Origin: an uncultured Aquabacterium sp.
GTDB lineage: Bacteria > Pseudomonadota > Gammaproteobacteria > Burkholderiales > Burkholderiaceae_C
Direction of reading: 5' to 3'
Length of the DNA stretch: 50,255 bases
NCBI RefSeq assembly: GCF_913773725.1
Contig: NZ_CAJYGK010000094.1
Location: forward strand, 1-50,255
In this document: in pieces, positions 34,455 to 43,656 of the stretch
How positions within the stretch are numbered: the stretch's first letter is position 1
Layout: each line of letters begins with the position of its first letter
The notes under the pieces: model-generated
What the model was told of the DNA's origin: nothing
Seen by the model: the letters and a program-made list of their open reading frames with translations, nothing else
Databases searched by the model: none
Position numbers and translations under genes: made by a program

Positions 34455-36017
34455 TCAGAGCGCACCGGATTCGTGCAGTTGCAGCAAGAGCCGCGCCACG
34501 AACAGGCCCAGCAGGAAGCCCAGTCCCATCCACACGACGGCCGAGAGGATGCGGTTGGTCCGGCGCTGCTCGGCGAGAATGGCCAGCAGGTCGCGGTGGA
34601 TGGCCCCGTCGGCGCGTTCCAGATTGCGGTGCACCAGTCGCGGCAGCTCCGGGAGCAGCTTGGCATAACGCGGTGCTTCGCGTTTCAGGCGGTGCAGCAA
34701 CCCGCGCCAGCCCACCTGTTCATGCATCCAGCGCTCCAGGAAGGGCTTGGCGGTGCTCCACAGGTCCAGATCCGGGTCCAGGTCGCGACCCAGGCCTTCC
34801 ACATTGAGCAAGGTCTTCTGCAGCAGCACCAGCTGGGGCTGGATCTCGACGTTGAAGCGCCGGGAGATCTGGAACAGGCGCATCAGCACCTGGCCCAGGG
34901 AGATTTCCTTGAGCGGACGGTCGAAATAGGGCTCGCACACGGTGCGCACCGCGGCTTCGAGTTCGTCCACTCGGGTGGCGGCCGGCACCCAGCCGCTCTC
35001 GATGTGCAGCTCGGCCACACGCTTGTAGTCACGGTGGAAGAACGCGATGAAGTTCTGGGCCAGGTAGTCCTTGTCGACCTCGGTCAGCGTGCCGATGATG
35101 CCAAAGTCGAGGGCGATGTAGCGGCCGAAGGTCTCGGGCGCCAGGCTGACCTGGATGTTGCCCGGATGCATGTCGGCGTGGAAGAAACCGTCACGAAAGA
35201 CCTGCGTGAAGAAGATCGTCACGCCGTCCCGGGCCAGCTTCTTGATGTCGACGCCGGCTTCGCGCAGGCGGGCCATCTGGCTGATGGGCACGCCTTTCAT
35301 GCGTTCCATGACCATCACGGTCGGGGTGCACAGATCCCAGATCATCTCGGGCACCAGCACCAGGTCGAGCCCCTGCATGTTGCGCCGCAACTGCGCGGCG
35401 TTGGCGGCCTCGCGCACCAGATCCAGCTCGTCGTGCAGGTACTTGTCGAACTCGGCCACCACTTCGCGGGGCTTCAGGCGCTTGCCATCGGCCCAGAGCC
35501 TCTCGACCCAGCCGGCCAACGTGCGCATCAGGGCCAGGTCGTCGTCGATCACGGCCAGCATGCCGGGACGCAGCACCTTCACCGCCACCTCGCGGCCATC
35601 GTGCAGCACACCGAAGTGCACCTGGGCGATCGAGGCGCTCGCCACCGGGGTGACCTCGAAATCCCGGAACACCGCCGAGATCGGGCGGCCCAGCGCCTTT
35701 TCGATCAGGCGGACGGACTCTTCGCCAGGAAATGGAGGCACGCGATCCTGCAGGCGCGCCAGCTCGTCGGCCACGTCGGCCGGGATCAGATCGCGGCGGG
35801 TCGACAGCATCTGCCCGAACTTCACGAAGATCGGGCCGAGGCGTTCGAGCGCCTCGCGCAGGCGCTGACCGCGCGGTGCATCCAGTCGCCGGCCGGTCGC
35901 CAGGATGCGGCCCAGCAGGCTGAGCCCCGGGCGACGCAGGCTGTCGAGCATCAGCCCGTCCAGGCCGTAGCGCAGGACGATCAGGCCGATGAAGATCGGG
36001 CGAAACAGGGCGCGCAT
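34455..36017 (-). CDS. ubiB: Ubiquinone biosynthesis protein UbiB (ABC1 atypical kinase)
   Basis: A 520-residue membrane-anchored ABC1/ADCK ATPase needed for ubiquinone synthesis. The KxGQ motif is [33 protein letters not shown]. The nucleotide loop is [12 protein letters not shown], the catalytic HxD region [14 protein letters not shown], and the metal Asp in [10 protein letters not shown]. The C-terminal membrane segment is [18 protein letters not shown]. It lies 14 bases after the ubiJ-like gene. ubiE, the usual third member of the group, is not seen in the window. Confidence 0.95.
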   Translation of the reverse strand: MRALFRPIFIGLIVLRYGLDGLMLDSLRRPGLSLLGRILATGRRLDAPRGQRLREALERLGPIFVKFGQMLSTRRDLIPADVADELARLQDRVPPFPGEESVRLIEKALGRPISAVFRDFEVTPVASASIAQVHFGVLHDGREVAVKVLRPGMLAVIDDDLALMRTLAGWVERLWADGKRLKPREVVAEFDKYLHDELDLVREAANAAQLRRNMQGLDLVLVPEMIWDLCTPTVMVMERMKGVPISQMARLREAGVDIKKLARDGVTIFFTQVFRDGFFHADMHPGNIQVSLAPETFGRYIALDFGIIGTLTEVDKDYLAQNFIAFFHRDYKRVAELHIESGWVPAATRVDELEAAVRTVCEPYFDRPLKEISLGQVLMRLFQISRRFNVEIQPQLVLLQKTLLNVEGLGRDLDPDLDLWSTAKPFLERWMHEQVGWRGLLHRLKREAPRYAKLLPELPRLVHRNLERADGAIHRDLLAILAEQRRTNRILSAVVWMGLGFLLGLFVARLLLQLHESGAL

Positions 36018-36031
36018 GGACGCAGGCCGAC

Positions 36032-36571
36032 TCAGCGAGGCGCGCCCGGACGCCAGCGGGCCAGGCCCTGGCGCACCGACTCACCGAGGGTGCGCAGCAT
36101 TTCGGCCGGCACCGTGCCCATCCAGCGCGCCACGTCGTCCTGGACGTCCCAGCGCAGGTGGTTCATCAGCCACGATGCAGCCTCGGCCAGCGCCGCATCG
36201 CCCTCGATGCTCACGTCGGGGCGCTCGCCCCGGATGGCCTTGCGTGCCAGGGTGAAGGGATCCGGCAGGGACACGGTCAGAACCAGGCCGGCAGGCTGAT
36301 CCGGTTGTTCCTGCAGTTCGAACAGGCCGGCGGGCGTGATCAGCAGGCGCACGGCAGGCGGCAGCCAGCCCTCGGCAGCCGGGATCAGGCGACTCAGCAG
36401 GGCCGGCGCATCGACCCCGGCCGCGGCTCGCCAGCCGATTTCAAGGCTGCGCCCGGCGTGCGGCTGCAGTCGGGCGACCGCCTGCGGCTCGCTGGACACG
36501 ATGTGATTGAGCAGCAGGACCAGGCGCGGCAGCGCCACTGGGCCGATCCACGAAAGGGGGTGAGCAGACAT
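36032..36571 (-). CDS. ubiJ: UbiJ-like SCP2-domain protein
   Basis: A 179-residue protein upstream of ubiB, as ubiJ is in E. coli. It shows the features of the SCP2 sterol-carrier-like fold: a hydrophobic N-terminal segment, a central beta part ([16 protein letters not shown]), then [49 protein letters not shown], the segment that best matches UbiJ. UbiJ binds ubiquinone intermediates in the Ubi complex. A nine-base C tract lies just upstream on this strand. The start is the ATG at 36571 with GGGG close before it. Confidence 0.82.
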   Translation of the reverse strand: MSAHPLSWIGPVALPRLVLLLNHIVSSEPQAVARLQPHAGRSLEIGWRAAAGVDAPALLSRLIPAAEGWLPPAVRLLITPAGLFELQEQPDQPAGLVLTVSLPDPFTLARKAIRGERPDVSIEGDAALAEAASWLMNHLRWDVQDDVARWMGTVPAEMLRTLGESVRQGLARWRPGAPR

Positions 36572-36775
36572 ATCCCCGATTGTAGGGGGGGGGCGACAGT
36601 CCCGCGGAACTCGCCCCCACGTCAGGTGGTCGCACCGGGCGGTCCGGGGGATTTGCGCCACAATGCCCTGGACCCCGGCGCAACCCAGCTGGCTGGCCTG
36701 CGCGGCGTTTCTGCTGCAAGGGGCAGCCGGGTTTGATTCAGTTGGTGCGACCTCGGTGTTGGTCCCCCGGCGTAC

Positions 36776-38170
36776 ATGTTCAACAACCGCAACTACAACC
36801 GCACCTTCTTCAACGCCCCGCAATCGGTCACTTCCTTTGTGGCGGCGTTTCTGGAGCCTTCGATCACGGTGGCCTCGCTGCTGGCAGCCATGGCGTGGTT
36901 CGACGAGCCGGTTCAGCGGGCCGCCATGGCCTTGTGCCTGCTGGTCTTCGCTTTGACCTTCCCAGGACGAAATCGATTCATCGATTCCCGCCTCGAGGCC
37001 GGCATCGACATCGTGGGGTCCTGGGTGGCGATGCTGGCCATCCTCTGGCTGTGCGGGTACGCCACCAACAGCCTGATGTTCTTCGATTTCAGGGTCATGG
37101 TGACCTGGGCCGTGGTGACGCCGGTGCTGCAGTGGGTGGCCGTCCTCATCGGCAAGGCCATCATCAAGCACCGCGCCGCTCAACCGCACGCCCGTCGGCG
37201 TGCCATCGTGGTGGGCGCGGGCCCGCTGGGCGGCAAGGTGGCGCGCGCACTGCAGAGCCATCCCGACCAGGGTACCGAGTTCGTCGGCTACTTCGATGAC
37301 CGCACCGACACCCGCGTCCTGCCCGAGGCCGTGAGCATGCGCCTGGGTGGCCTGCGGGATGTCGCCAACTACGTGTACGCCCACGGCATCCATGAGGTCT
37401 ACATCACCTTGCCGCTGGGCTCGCAGCCCCGCATCGTGGAACTGCTCGAGGCCGTTCAGGGTACGACGGCCTCTCTGTACTTCGTGCCGGATGTCTTCGG
37501 CATCAGCATCATCCAGGGGCGACTGCAGGACATGAATGGCGTGCCTGTCGTCGGCATCTGCGAGACTCCCTTCACGGGCACGAACGAACTCGTCAAGCGC
37601 GTCTCCGACATCATCCTGGCCGGCATCATCCTCGTGCTGATCTCCCCCATCCTCGCGGCGCTGGCCATCGGGGTCAAACTGAGTTCGCCGGGGCCGGTCA
37701 TCTTCAAGCAGCGCCGCAACGGGCTGGATGGCGAGGAAATCATCGTCTACAAGTTCCGCTCGATGCGCACCCAGGACAACGGTGCCGTGGTGAAGCAGGC
37801 GACCAAGGGCGACCCGCGGATAACCCCGTTCGGGGCCTTCATTCGCCGTACCTCGCTCGATGAACTGCCGCAGTTCATCAATGTGCTGCAAGGACGCATG
37901 AGCATCGTCGGCCCGCGCCCCCACGCGGTGGCCCACAACGAGGAGTACCGCCGGCTGATCAAGGCCTACATGGTGCGCCACAAGGTCAAGCCCGGCATCA
38001 CTGGATGGGCCCAGGTGCACGGCCTGCGTGGCGAAACCGAAACCATCGACAAGATGCAGGCCCGTGTCGAGTACGACCTGGAATACCTGCGCAACTGGTC
38101 GCTTGCCCTCGACCTGCAGATCATCATCCGGACCATCCGGCTGATGGTGTTCGACCGCAACGCTTACTGA
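36776..38170 (+). CDS. Undecaprenyl-phosphate glucose/hexose phosphotransferase
   Basis: The initiating glycosyltransferase of an exopolysaccharide, 464 residues. Four N-terminal membrane helices are followed by a CoA-binding-like domain (RAIVVGAGPLGGKVARAL). The C-terminal bacterial sugar transferase domain contains a membrane helix (KRVSDIILAGIILVLISPILA), then SPGPVIFKQRRNGLDGEEIIVYKFRSM, TSLDELPQFINVLQGRMSIVGPRP and KPGITGWAQVHGLRGET. It transfers hexose-1-phosphate, probably from UDP-glucose, to undecaprenyl phosphate (WcaJ type). It is the first of four plus-strand genes of an EPS group. Confidence 0.93.
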   Translation: MFNNRNYNRTFFNAPQSVTSFVAAFLEPSITVASLLAAMAWFDEPVQRAAMALCLLVFALTFPGRNRFIDSRLEAGIDIVGSWVAMLAILWLCGYATNSLMFFDFRVMVTWAVVTPVLQWVAVLIGKAIIKHRAAQPHARRRAIVVGAGPLGGKVARALQSHPDQGTEFVGYFDDRTDTRVLPEAVSMRLGGLRDVANYVYAHGIHEVYITLPLGSQPRIVELLEAVQGTTASLYFVPDVFGISIIQGRLQDMNGVPVVGICETPFTGTNELVKRVSDIILAGIILVLISPILAALAIGVKLSSPGPVIFKQRRNGLDGEEIIVYKFRSMRTQDNGAVVKQATKGDPRITPFGAFIRRTSLDELPQFINVLQGRMSIVGPRPHAVAHNEEYRRLIKAYMVRHKVKPGITGWAQVHGLRGETETIDKMQARVEYDLEYLRNWSLALDLQIIIRTIRLMVFDRNAY

Positions 38171-38214
38171 CCGGTAAGCGCAACCGCACCACACAACACA
38201 TCACAGAGGTGACC

Positions 38215-39471
38215 ATGTCTGATCGGTTCCGCCCGACCTTCCCCCTGATCCGCACCACGGCCCTGGTCGTTGCCGCGTTCGGGGCCTGCGCCGCTGCCCA
38301 TGCCGATGCCGACGAGGAACTGCCGCTGTTTCTGACCCTGAGTCAGTCCGTCCGCCACGACTCCAACTTCTCCCGCACCGAGCAGGCGCGCTCCGACACC
38401 GTCAGTGTCACGTCTGTCGGGGGGGGGCTGAACAAGGCCTATGGCCGCCAGACCTACCGTCTTTCCGGCACGCTGGGCGCCTCGCGCTACCGGAACTTCG
38501 AATACCTGAAGAACGACAGCAAGACGGTCAACGGCGCCTTCACCTCCGAGTTCGGGCGCAACTTCCGGCTCACCCTGTCGGGCAATTACGACCAGGGCCT
38601 CAACCCGATCCAGAACAACACCGCCGGCGGCCTCACGGTGGTGCGCAACATCCGCACGCTGCAAGGACAGGCGGCCTCCCTGCAGTACGGCCTGGGTGGC
38701 CGCTTCAGCCTCGTGGGCTCGGTGGACACCAACCGCCAGCGCTTTTCGGTGGACGAGTACAAGCCGCGCGACATCGACCAGGACAGCCGCGGCGCGCGCA
38801 TCCTCTACAACCTGACCGACACCTTCCAGTGGGGCGTGGGGGTGCGACGCGTCGAGACCGACTACCCCAATCGCAATGGCGAGCAGGTGACGGACAACAA
38901 CATCGACCTGCAGGTGGGCTGGCAGGCCACCGGCTTGAGCAGCCTGGACGCGACCTTGAGCCGGCGCAGCAGCCGCTATGCCCTGAGCGGCCGCCGCCTG
39001 AACAGCTGGGTCGGCGCGCTGAACTGGGAGTTCACGCCCCGTGGCCTGATCCGCTACAACGTGGGTCTGTCGCGTTCCACGGGCAGCGACCGCTTCTCGC
39101 AGCGGCAGTCCCTGCTGGGGTTGGTCTTCTTCGATGCAAACTACGACTACAACACCATCACGACAAGCCTGAACCTCTCGGCGCGCTACCAGCCCACCGC
39201 CAAGATCGGTGTGACCACGGCCTACTCCTACGCCCGTTACGAGGTCAACCGCGCAGCCACGTCCCGCTTCGACGATGGCGTGGTGGTCGACGAAGGCAGC
39301 CGACGCACCAACAGCCATTTCTCGCAGTTGTCGCTCGGCGCCGATTACGAGGTGTTGCGCTCCCTGAAGGTCGGTTGCAACGTGGCCCGATACGATCAGA
39401 CCGCCAATTACCTCCGCCGCGCGTTCTCAGGCCATTCCTATGGCTGCAGCGCCAATTTCACGCTCGACTGA
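38215..39471 (+). CDS. EpsL-like outer-membrane beta-barrel protein of EPS synthesis
   Basis: A 418-residue exported protein. The signal peptide ends near residue 31 (CAAAHA). The rest is a series of amphipathic beta strands (TLSQSVRHDSNFSR, YRLSGTLGASRYRNFEYL, FRLTLSGNYDQGL and so on) ending in a terminal strand SYGCSANFTLD. It resembles the EpsL proteins of exosortase-linked EPS clusters, which form outer-membrane barrels, though no exosortase is present in the window. GAGGTGA precedes the ATG. Codons 69-71 contain a run of nine G (38419-38427) that encodes Gly-Gly-Gly. Confidence 0.78.
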   Translation: MSDRFRPTFPLIRTTALVVAAFGACAAAHADADEELPLFLTLSQSVRHDSNFSRTEQARSDTVSVTSVGGGLNKAYGRQTYRLSGTLGASRYRNFEYLKNDSKTVNGAFTSEFGRNFRLTLSGNYDQGLNPIQNNTAGGLTVVRNIRTLQGQAASLQYGLGGRFSLVGSVDTNRQRFSVDEYKPRDIDQDSRGARILYNLTDTFQWGVGVRRVETDYPNRNGEQVTDNNIDLQVGWQATGLSSLDATLSRRSSRYALSGRRLNSWVGALNWEFTPRGLIRYNVGLSRSTGSDRFSQRQSLLGLVFFDANYDYNTITTSLNLSARYQPTAKIGVTTAYSYARYEVNRAATSRFDDGVVVDEGSRRTNSHFSQLSLGADYEVLRSLKVGCNVARYDQTANYLRRAFSGHSYGCSANFTLD

Positions 39472-39486
39472 ACCCCTCCGACCCAG

Positions 39487-40521
39487 ATGATGCCTGCTGT
39501 CCTGCTCACCGGTGCCACCGGCTACATCGCCTCCCACACCTGGCTCGCGCTGCAAGAGGCGGGCTTCGATGTGGTCGGCATCGACAACCTGGTCAACAGC
39601 TCGGCGAGGGTCCTGCCCCGATTGCAGCAGTTGTCGGGCTGTGAGCCCGTCTTCGTGCAGGGCGACGTGCGCGACGCGGCGGCGCTGGACCGCTGCTTCG
39701 AAGTGGGGCGGGAGCGGTTCGGTGGCATTTCGGCGGTGGTGCACTTTGCGGCGCTCAAGGCCGTCGGCGAGTCCACCGAGAAGCCGCTGGACTATTTCGA
39801 GAACAACCTCGGCGGCTTGCTGTCCGTGTGCCAGGCCATGAAGCGACATGGTGTGCACGACCTGGTCTTCAGCTCGTCGGCCACCGTCTATGGCAAGCCG
39901 GAAGCGCTGCCCATCCGGGAGGATGCGCCGCTGCGCGCCACCAACCCCTACGGGCAGACCAAGCTGATGGGCGAAGAGCTGCTGCGGGAACTCGAGCGCT
40001 GCGATGCCGCCTGGCACATCGCCTACCTGCGGTATTTCAACCCTGTCGGAGCCCATCCGAGCGGCCTGATCGGCGAAGACCCGCGCGGCGTGCCCAACAA
40101 CCTGATGCCATACGTGGCGCAAGTGGCGGTTGGCAAGCGCGCGCACCTCAATGTGTTCGGCAACGACTACGACACCCCCGATGGCACTGGCGTGCGCGAC
40201 TACATCCACGTCTGTGACCTCGCCGAAGGGCATGTGGCTGCCTTGCGCTATCTGGCGCAGGCGCAGCGCTCGCTGACGGTCAACCTGGGGACGGGGCGCG
40301 GCTACAGCGTGCTCGAACTGGCCAGGGCTTATGGCGATGCCGCAGGCCGCGAGATCCCGGTGGTGTTTGCTCCCCGCCGCCCGGGCGATGTCGATGCCTG
40401 TTATGCCGACCCGAGCACGGCCGAGCAGACCATGGGCTGGCGGGCCACCCGCACCCTGGCTGACATGTGCGCCGATTCCTGGCGATGGCAGTCGTTGAAC
40501 CCCCTGGGTTTTGAAGGCTGA
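39487..40521 (+). CDS. galE: UDP-glucose 4-epimerase
   Basis: Converts UDP-glucose and UDP-galactose, supplying precursors for the polysaccharide. Its 344 residues match GalE. The NAD-binding motif is LLTGATGYIASHTWLAL, then GIDNLVNSS. The catalytic Ser/Thr lies in FSSSATVYGKPE and the YxxxK motif in NPYGQTKLMGE. RYFNPVGAHPSGLIGEDP and the late GTGVRDYIHVCDLAEGH are typical. It lies 15 bases after the EpsL-like gene and 59 bases before manC. Confidence 0.95.
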   Translation: MMPAVLLTGATGYIASHTWLALQEAGFDVVGIDNLVNSSARVLPRLQQLSGCEPVFVQGDVRDAAALDRCFEVGRERFGGISAVVHFAALKAVGESTEKPLDYFENNLGGLLSVCQAMKRHGVHDLVFSSSATVYGKPEALPIREDAPLRATNPYGQTKLMGEELLRELERCDAAWHIAYLRYFNPVGAHPSGLIGEDPRGVPNNLMPYVAQVAVGKRAHLNVFGNDYDTPDGTGVRDYIHVCDLAEGHVAALRYLAQAQRSLTVNLGTGRGYSVLELARAYGDAAGREIPVVFAPRRPGDVDACYADPSTAEQTMGWRATRTLADMCADSWRWQSLNPLGFEG

Positions 40522-40580
40522 ATCTTGAACCCCTCGCGTTGCGGGTATCGTGCTCCAACGCTTCCTCTTATCCTCCGAAC

Positions 40581-42038
40581 ATGACCCACGCACTGCTCCC
40601 CGTCATCATGGCCGGCGGCTCCGGCACCCGCCTGTGGCCGCTGTCGCGCGCGCTGTATCCGAAGCAATTCCTCGTGCTGCAGGGCACACAGAGCCTGTTC
40701 CAGCAGGCCCACCTGCGGCTGCAATCGTTGGCTGCAGAAGACATCACGGTGGGCAAGCCGTGTATCGTTGGTAACGAAGAGCATCGGTTTCTGGTGCTCG
40801 ACCAGCTCCGCGAGCTGAAGGGTGAGCCGTCGTCGCTGCTGCTCGAGCCGGCCGGCCGCAACACCGCACCGGCCGTGACGCTGGCGGCGCTGCAGGCCAC
40901 GGCCGACGGCCAGGACCCGATTCTGGTGGTCACCCCCGCCGATCAGACCGTCACCAACGAGGCCGCCTTCACCCGCGCGGTGCAGACCGCCGTGCGTGCT
41001 GCGGCCGAGGGCGACATCGTCATCCTGGGTATCACGCCCGATCGCCCCGAGACGGGCTTCGGCTACATCCGCACCGGTGACGCCGATGCGGTGGGCGTAC
41101 GCAGCGTTGCAGCCTTCGTCGAGAAGCCCGATCTGGAAAAGGCCAAGGCCTATGTGGCCGATGGCGGCTACTTCTGGAACAGCGGCATGTTCGTGATGCG
41201 CGCCTCGCGCTGGCTGGCGGCGCTGGGCCATTTCCGCCCCGACATCCTCGAAGCCACCAAGGCCTCGTTTGCCGTGCGCACCACCGACGCGCAGTTCGTG
41301 CGCCCGGGCAAGGCCGAGTTCGCGGCCGTGCCGTCCGAGTCGGTGGACTACGCCGTGATGGAGCAGTGCCCGAGCCAGCCGCAAGCCGGCTTCAAGGTGC
41401 GCATGGTGCCGCTGGATGCGGGCTGGTCTGACCTGGGTGCCTGGGATGCCGTGTGGCAGGTCAGTGAGCACGACGCGCAGGGCAATGCCGCGCAGGGCGA
41501 TGCGATCTTCCAGGGCAGCACCAACACGCTGGTGCACGCCACCAGCCGCCTGGTGGCCGCCGTGGGCGTGGACAACATCGTGGTGGTCGAGACGCCGGAC
41601 GCCGTGCTGGTGGCCGACCGCAGCCGCAGCCAGGACGTCAAGAAGATCGTCGCGACGCTGGAGCAGCAGTCGCGCACCGAAGGCACGCTGCACCGCCGTG
41701 TGCACCGCCCGTGGGGCTGGTACGACTCGATCGACATGGGGCCGCGCTTCCAGGTCAAGCGCATCATGGTCAAGCCCAAGGCCAGCTTGAGCCTGCAGAT
41801 GCACCACCACCGCGCCGAGCACTGGATCGTGGTGAGCGGCACGGCCGAGGTGACCAATGGGGAGCAGGTGCTGCTGCTGAGCGAGAACCAGTCGACCTAC
41901 ATCCCGCTGGGCACGGTGCACCGTCTGGTCAACCCCGGCGCGATCCCGCTGGAGATCATCGAGGTGCAGTCGGGCAGCTACCTGGGCGAAGACGACATCG
42001 TGCGCTTCCAGGACAACTACGGTCGCACGCCGGCCTGA
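40581..42038 (+). CDS. manC: Mannose-1-phosphate guanylyltransferase/mannose-6-phosphate isomerase
   Basis: A bifunctional enzyme that makes GDP-mannose for EPS. It has 485 residues. The N-terminal nucleotidyltransferase has the signature IMAGGSGTRLWPLSRALYPKQF and FVEKPDLEKA. The C-terminal cupin, the isomerase part, has HRPWGWYDSIDMGPRFQVKRI and MHHHRAEHWIVVSGTAEV with the metal-binding His residues. The frame is open upstream to 40539, but ATG 40581 gives the family N-terminus. A terminator follows 46 bases after the stop. Confidence 0.95.
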   Translation: MTHALLPVIMAGGSGTRLWPLSRALYPKQFLVLQGTQSLFQQAHLRLQSLAAEDITVGKPCIVGNEEHRFLVLDQLRELKGEPSSLLLEPAGRNTAPAVTLAALQATADGQDPILVVTPADQTVTNEAAFTRAVQTAVRAAAEGDIVILGITPDRPETGFGYIRTGDADAVGVRSVAAFVEKPDLEKAKAYVADGGYFWNSGMFVMRASRWLAALGHFRPDILEATKASFAVRTTDAQFVRPGKAEFAAVPSESVDYAVMEQCPSQPQAGFKVRMVPLDAGWSDLGAWDAVWQVSEHDAQGNAAQGDAIFQGSTNTLVHATSRLVAAVGVDNIVVVETPDAVLVADRSRSQDVKKIVATLEQQSRTEGTLHRRVHRPWGWYDSIDMGPRFQVKRIMVKPKASLSLQMHHHRAEHWIVVSGTAEVTNGEQVLLLSENQSTYIPLGTVHRLVNPGAIPLEIIEVQSGSYLGEDDIVRFQDNYGRTPA

Positions 42039-42084
42039 CGCGCGAGGGGGCACCCCGAGCGTCGTGACCCACACGCCGCTCACG

Positions 42085-42113
42085 AAAAAGCCACCGCGTC
42101 AGGTGGCTTTTTT
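42085..42113. terminator. Bidirectional rho-independent terminator between manC and gph
   Basis: AAAAAGCCACC and GGTGGCTTTTTT flank a six-base loop. Both strands end in a T-run, so it can stop manC from the left and gph from the right. Confidence 0.92.
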
Positions 42114-42194
42114 CATGCGGGGGTGAAAGCAGTCCGATGGCTGCGTCCGCCGGGCGGCCGGGCGCGTGACCCGGCCGGGCACCGTGCACCACGC

Positions 42195-42896
42195 TCAGTC
42201 GAGGAAGTGCAGCAGATCCAGCGGGCTGCTGGCAATGACGTCCGCGCCCCAGTCGGCGATGTCGCCGTTGTGGCCGATGTAACCCCAGCGTGCCGCGGCG
42301 CTCGGCATGCCGGCCGCCTGGGCCGCCTGGATGTCACGCAGGTCGTCGCCAACGTACAGCGCCAGGGCCGGCGGCACGCCGAGTTGCTCGCACGCCGTCA
42401 GCAGCGGCAGCGGGTGGGGTTTGGCGTGGGCGGTGCTGTCGCCGCTGATGACGGTGCCGGCACGTTGCATCAGGCCCAGGCCCTCCATCACCGGTACGGT
42501 GAACCGGTGAGGCTTGTTGGTCACCACGCCCCATTTCAGGCCACGCGCCTCGAGCTGGTCGAGCAGGGACGCCATGCCGTCGAACAGCGCAGTGGTGTCG
42601 CTCAGGCACCGGGCGTAGGCCGCCAGGAAGGCCAGCCGCAGCGGCTCGAATTCCTCGTGTCCCGGGTGAATGTCGAGGCCCACGCCGATGAGCCCGCGCG
42701 CACCGGCCGAGGCATACGGCCGCAGCTCGTTCAGCGGCAGCGGCGGCAGACCGCGCTGGACACGGAGGTGGTTCAGTGCGCCGGCCAGGTCGCCCGCCGT
42801 GTCGGCCAGCGTGCCGTCCAGGTCGAACAGCACGGCCTGGGGTGGTGCAGACCAGCGGATGCGGCTGGGCGGGTGGGCCTGGTGCAGGGCAGACAT
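42195..42896 (-). CDS. gph: Phosphoglycolate phosphatase (HAD family)
   Basis: A 233-residue haloacid-dehalogenase-type phosphatase that removes phosphate from 2-phosphoglycolate. Motif I is AVLFDLDGTLADTAGDLAGALN, with the nucleophile Asp; motif II VVTNKP; motif III HAKPHPLPLL; motif IV YVGDDLRDIQAAQAAGM. It follows ubiG by 5 bases, the common ubiG-gph pairing. ATG 42896 (MSALHQA) was chosen; the long open frame upstream is only the shadow of ubiG. Confidence 0.92.
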   Translation of the reverse strand: MSALHQAHPPSRIRWSAPPQAVLFDLDGTLADTAGDLAGALNHLRVQRGLPPLPLNELRPYASAGARGLIGVGLDIHPGHEEFEPLRLAFLAAYARCLSDTTALFDGMASLLDQLEARGLKWGVVTNKPHRFTVPVMEGLGLMQRAGTVISGDSTAHAKPHPLPLLTACEQLGVPPALALYVGDDLRDIQAAQAAGMPSAAARWGYIGHNGDIADWGADVIASSPLDLLHFLD

Positions 42897-42901
42897 CGCG
42901 A

Positions 42902-43612
42902 TCAGGCGCTGATGGCCGGCTTGCGGCAGGCCACGAGGTAGTTCACGCTGGTGTCCTGGTTCAGGCTGTAGATGCGCGTCAGCGGGTTGTAGGACATGCC
43001 TTTGAACGCATGGTGCGACAGACCGGCTTCGCGGATCCAGCGGGCCAGCTCGGCCGGGCGGATGAAGCGAGAGAACTCGTGGGTGCCCTTGGGCAGCAGC
43101 TTGAGGATGTACTCGGCGCCCAGGATGGCGAACAGATAGGACTTGGGGTTGCGGTTCAGCGTCGAGAAAAACACCCAGCCGCCGGGCTTGGCCATGTCGG
43201 CGCAGGCGCGCACCACCGAGGCCGGGTCGGGCACATGTTCGAGCATTTCCATGCAGGTGACGACGTCGAACTGGCCGGCCTGTTCCGCGGCCAGGGCCTC
43301 GGCGGCCACGGCCCGGTACTCGATGTTGGCCACGCTGGCTTCCATGGCGTGCAGCATGGCGACCTTCAGCGGCCGGTCGGCCAGGTCGATGCCGAGTACA
43401 TCGGCGCCGCGGCGCGCCATGGATTCGGCCAGGATGCCGCCGCCACAACCCACGTCCACCACCTTCTTGCCCTTGATGGACGCGAGCTGGTCGATCCAGT
43501 CCAGGCGCAGAGGGTTGATCTGGTGCAGCGGCCGGAATTCGCTCTCAGGGTCCCACCACTTGTGGGCCAGGTCGCTGAATTTGGCGAGTTCTTGGGGGTC
43601 GGCATTCGTCAT
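42902..43612 (-). CDS. ubiG: Ubiquinone biosynthesis O-methyltransferase
   Basis: An SAM-dependent enzyme for both O-methylation steps of ubiquinone synthesis. It has 236 residues. The N-terminus [31 protein letters not shown] is diagnostic. SAM motif I is [26 protein letters not shown], followed by [13 protein letters not shown] and [20 protein letters not shown]. The C-terminus has [14 protein letters not shown] 43612 was chosen over a longer frame with an atypical leader. A sigma-54 regulator gene ends 44 bases upstream. Confidence 0.96.
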   Translation of the reverse strand: MTNADPQELAKFSDLAHKWWDPESEFRPLHQINPLRLDWIDQLASIKGKKVVDVGCGGGILAESMARRGADVLGIDLADRPLKVAMLHAMEASVANIEYRAVAAEALAAEQAGQFDVVTCMEMLEHVPDPASVVRACADMAKPGGWVFFSTLNRNPKSYLFAILGAEYILKLLPKGTHEFSRFIRPAELARWIREAGLSHHAFKGMSYNPLTRIYSLNQDTSVNYLVACRKPAISA

Positions 43613-43656
43613 GGACGAGATGCTAACCCGAGCCGGCAGCGCGCCGGCCCGAACCC

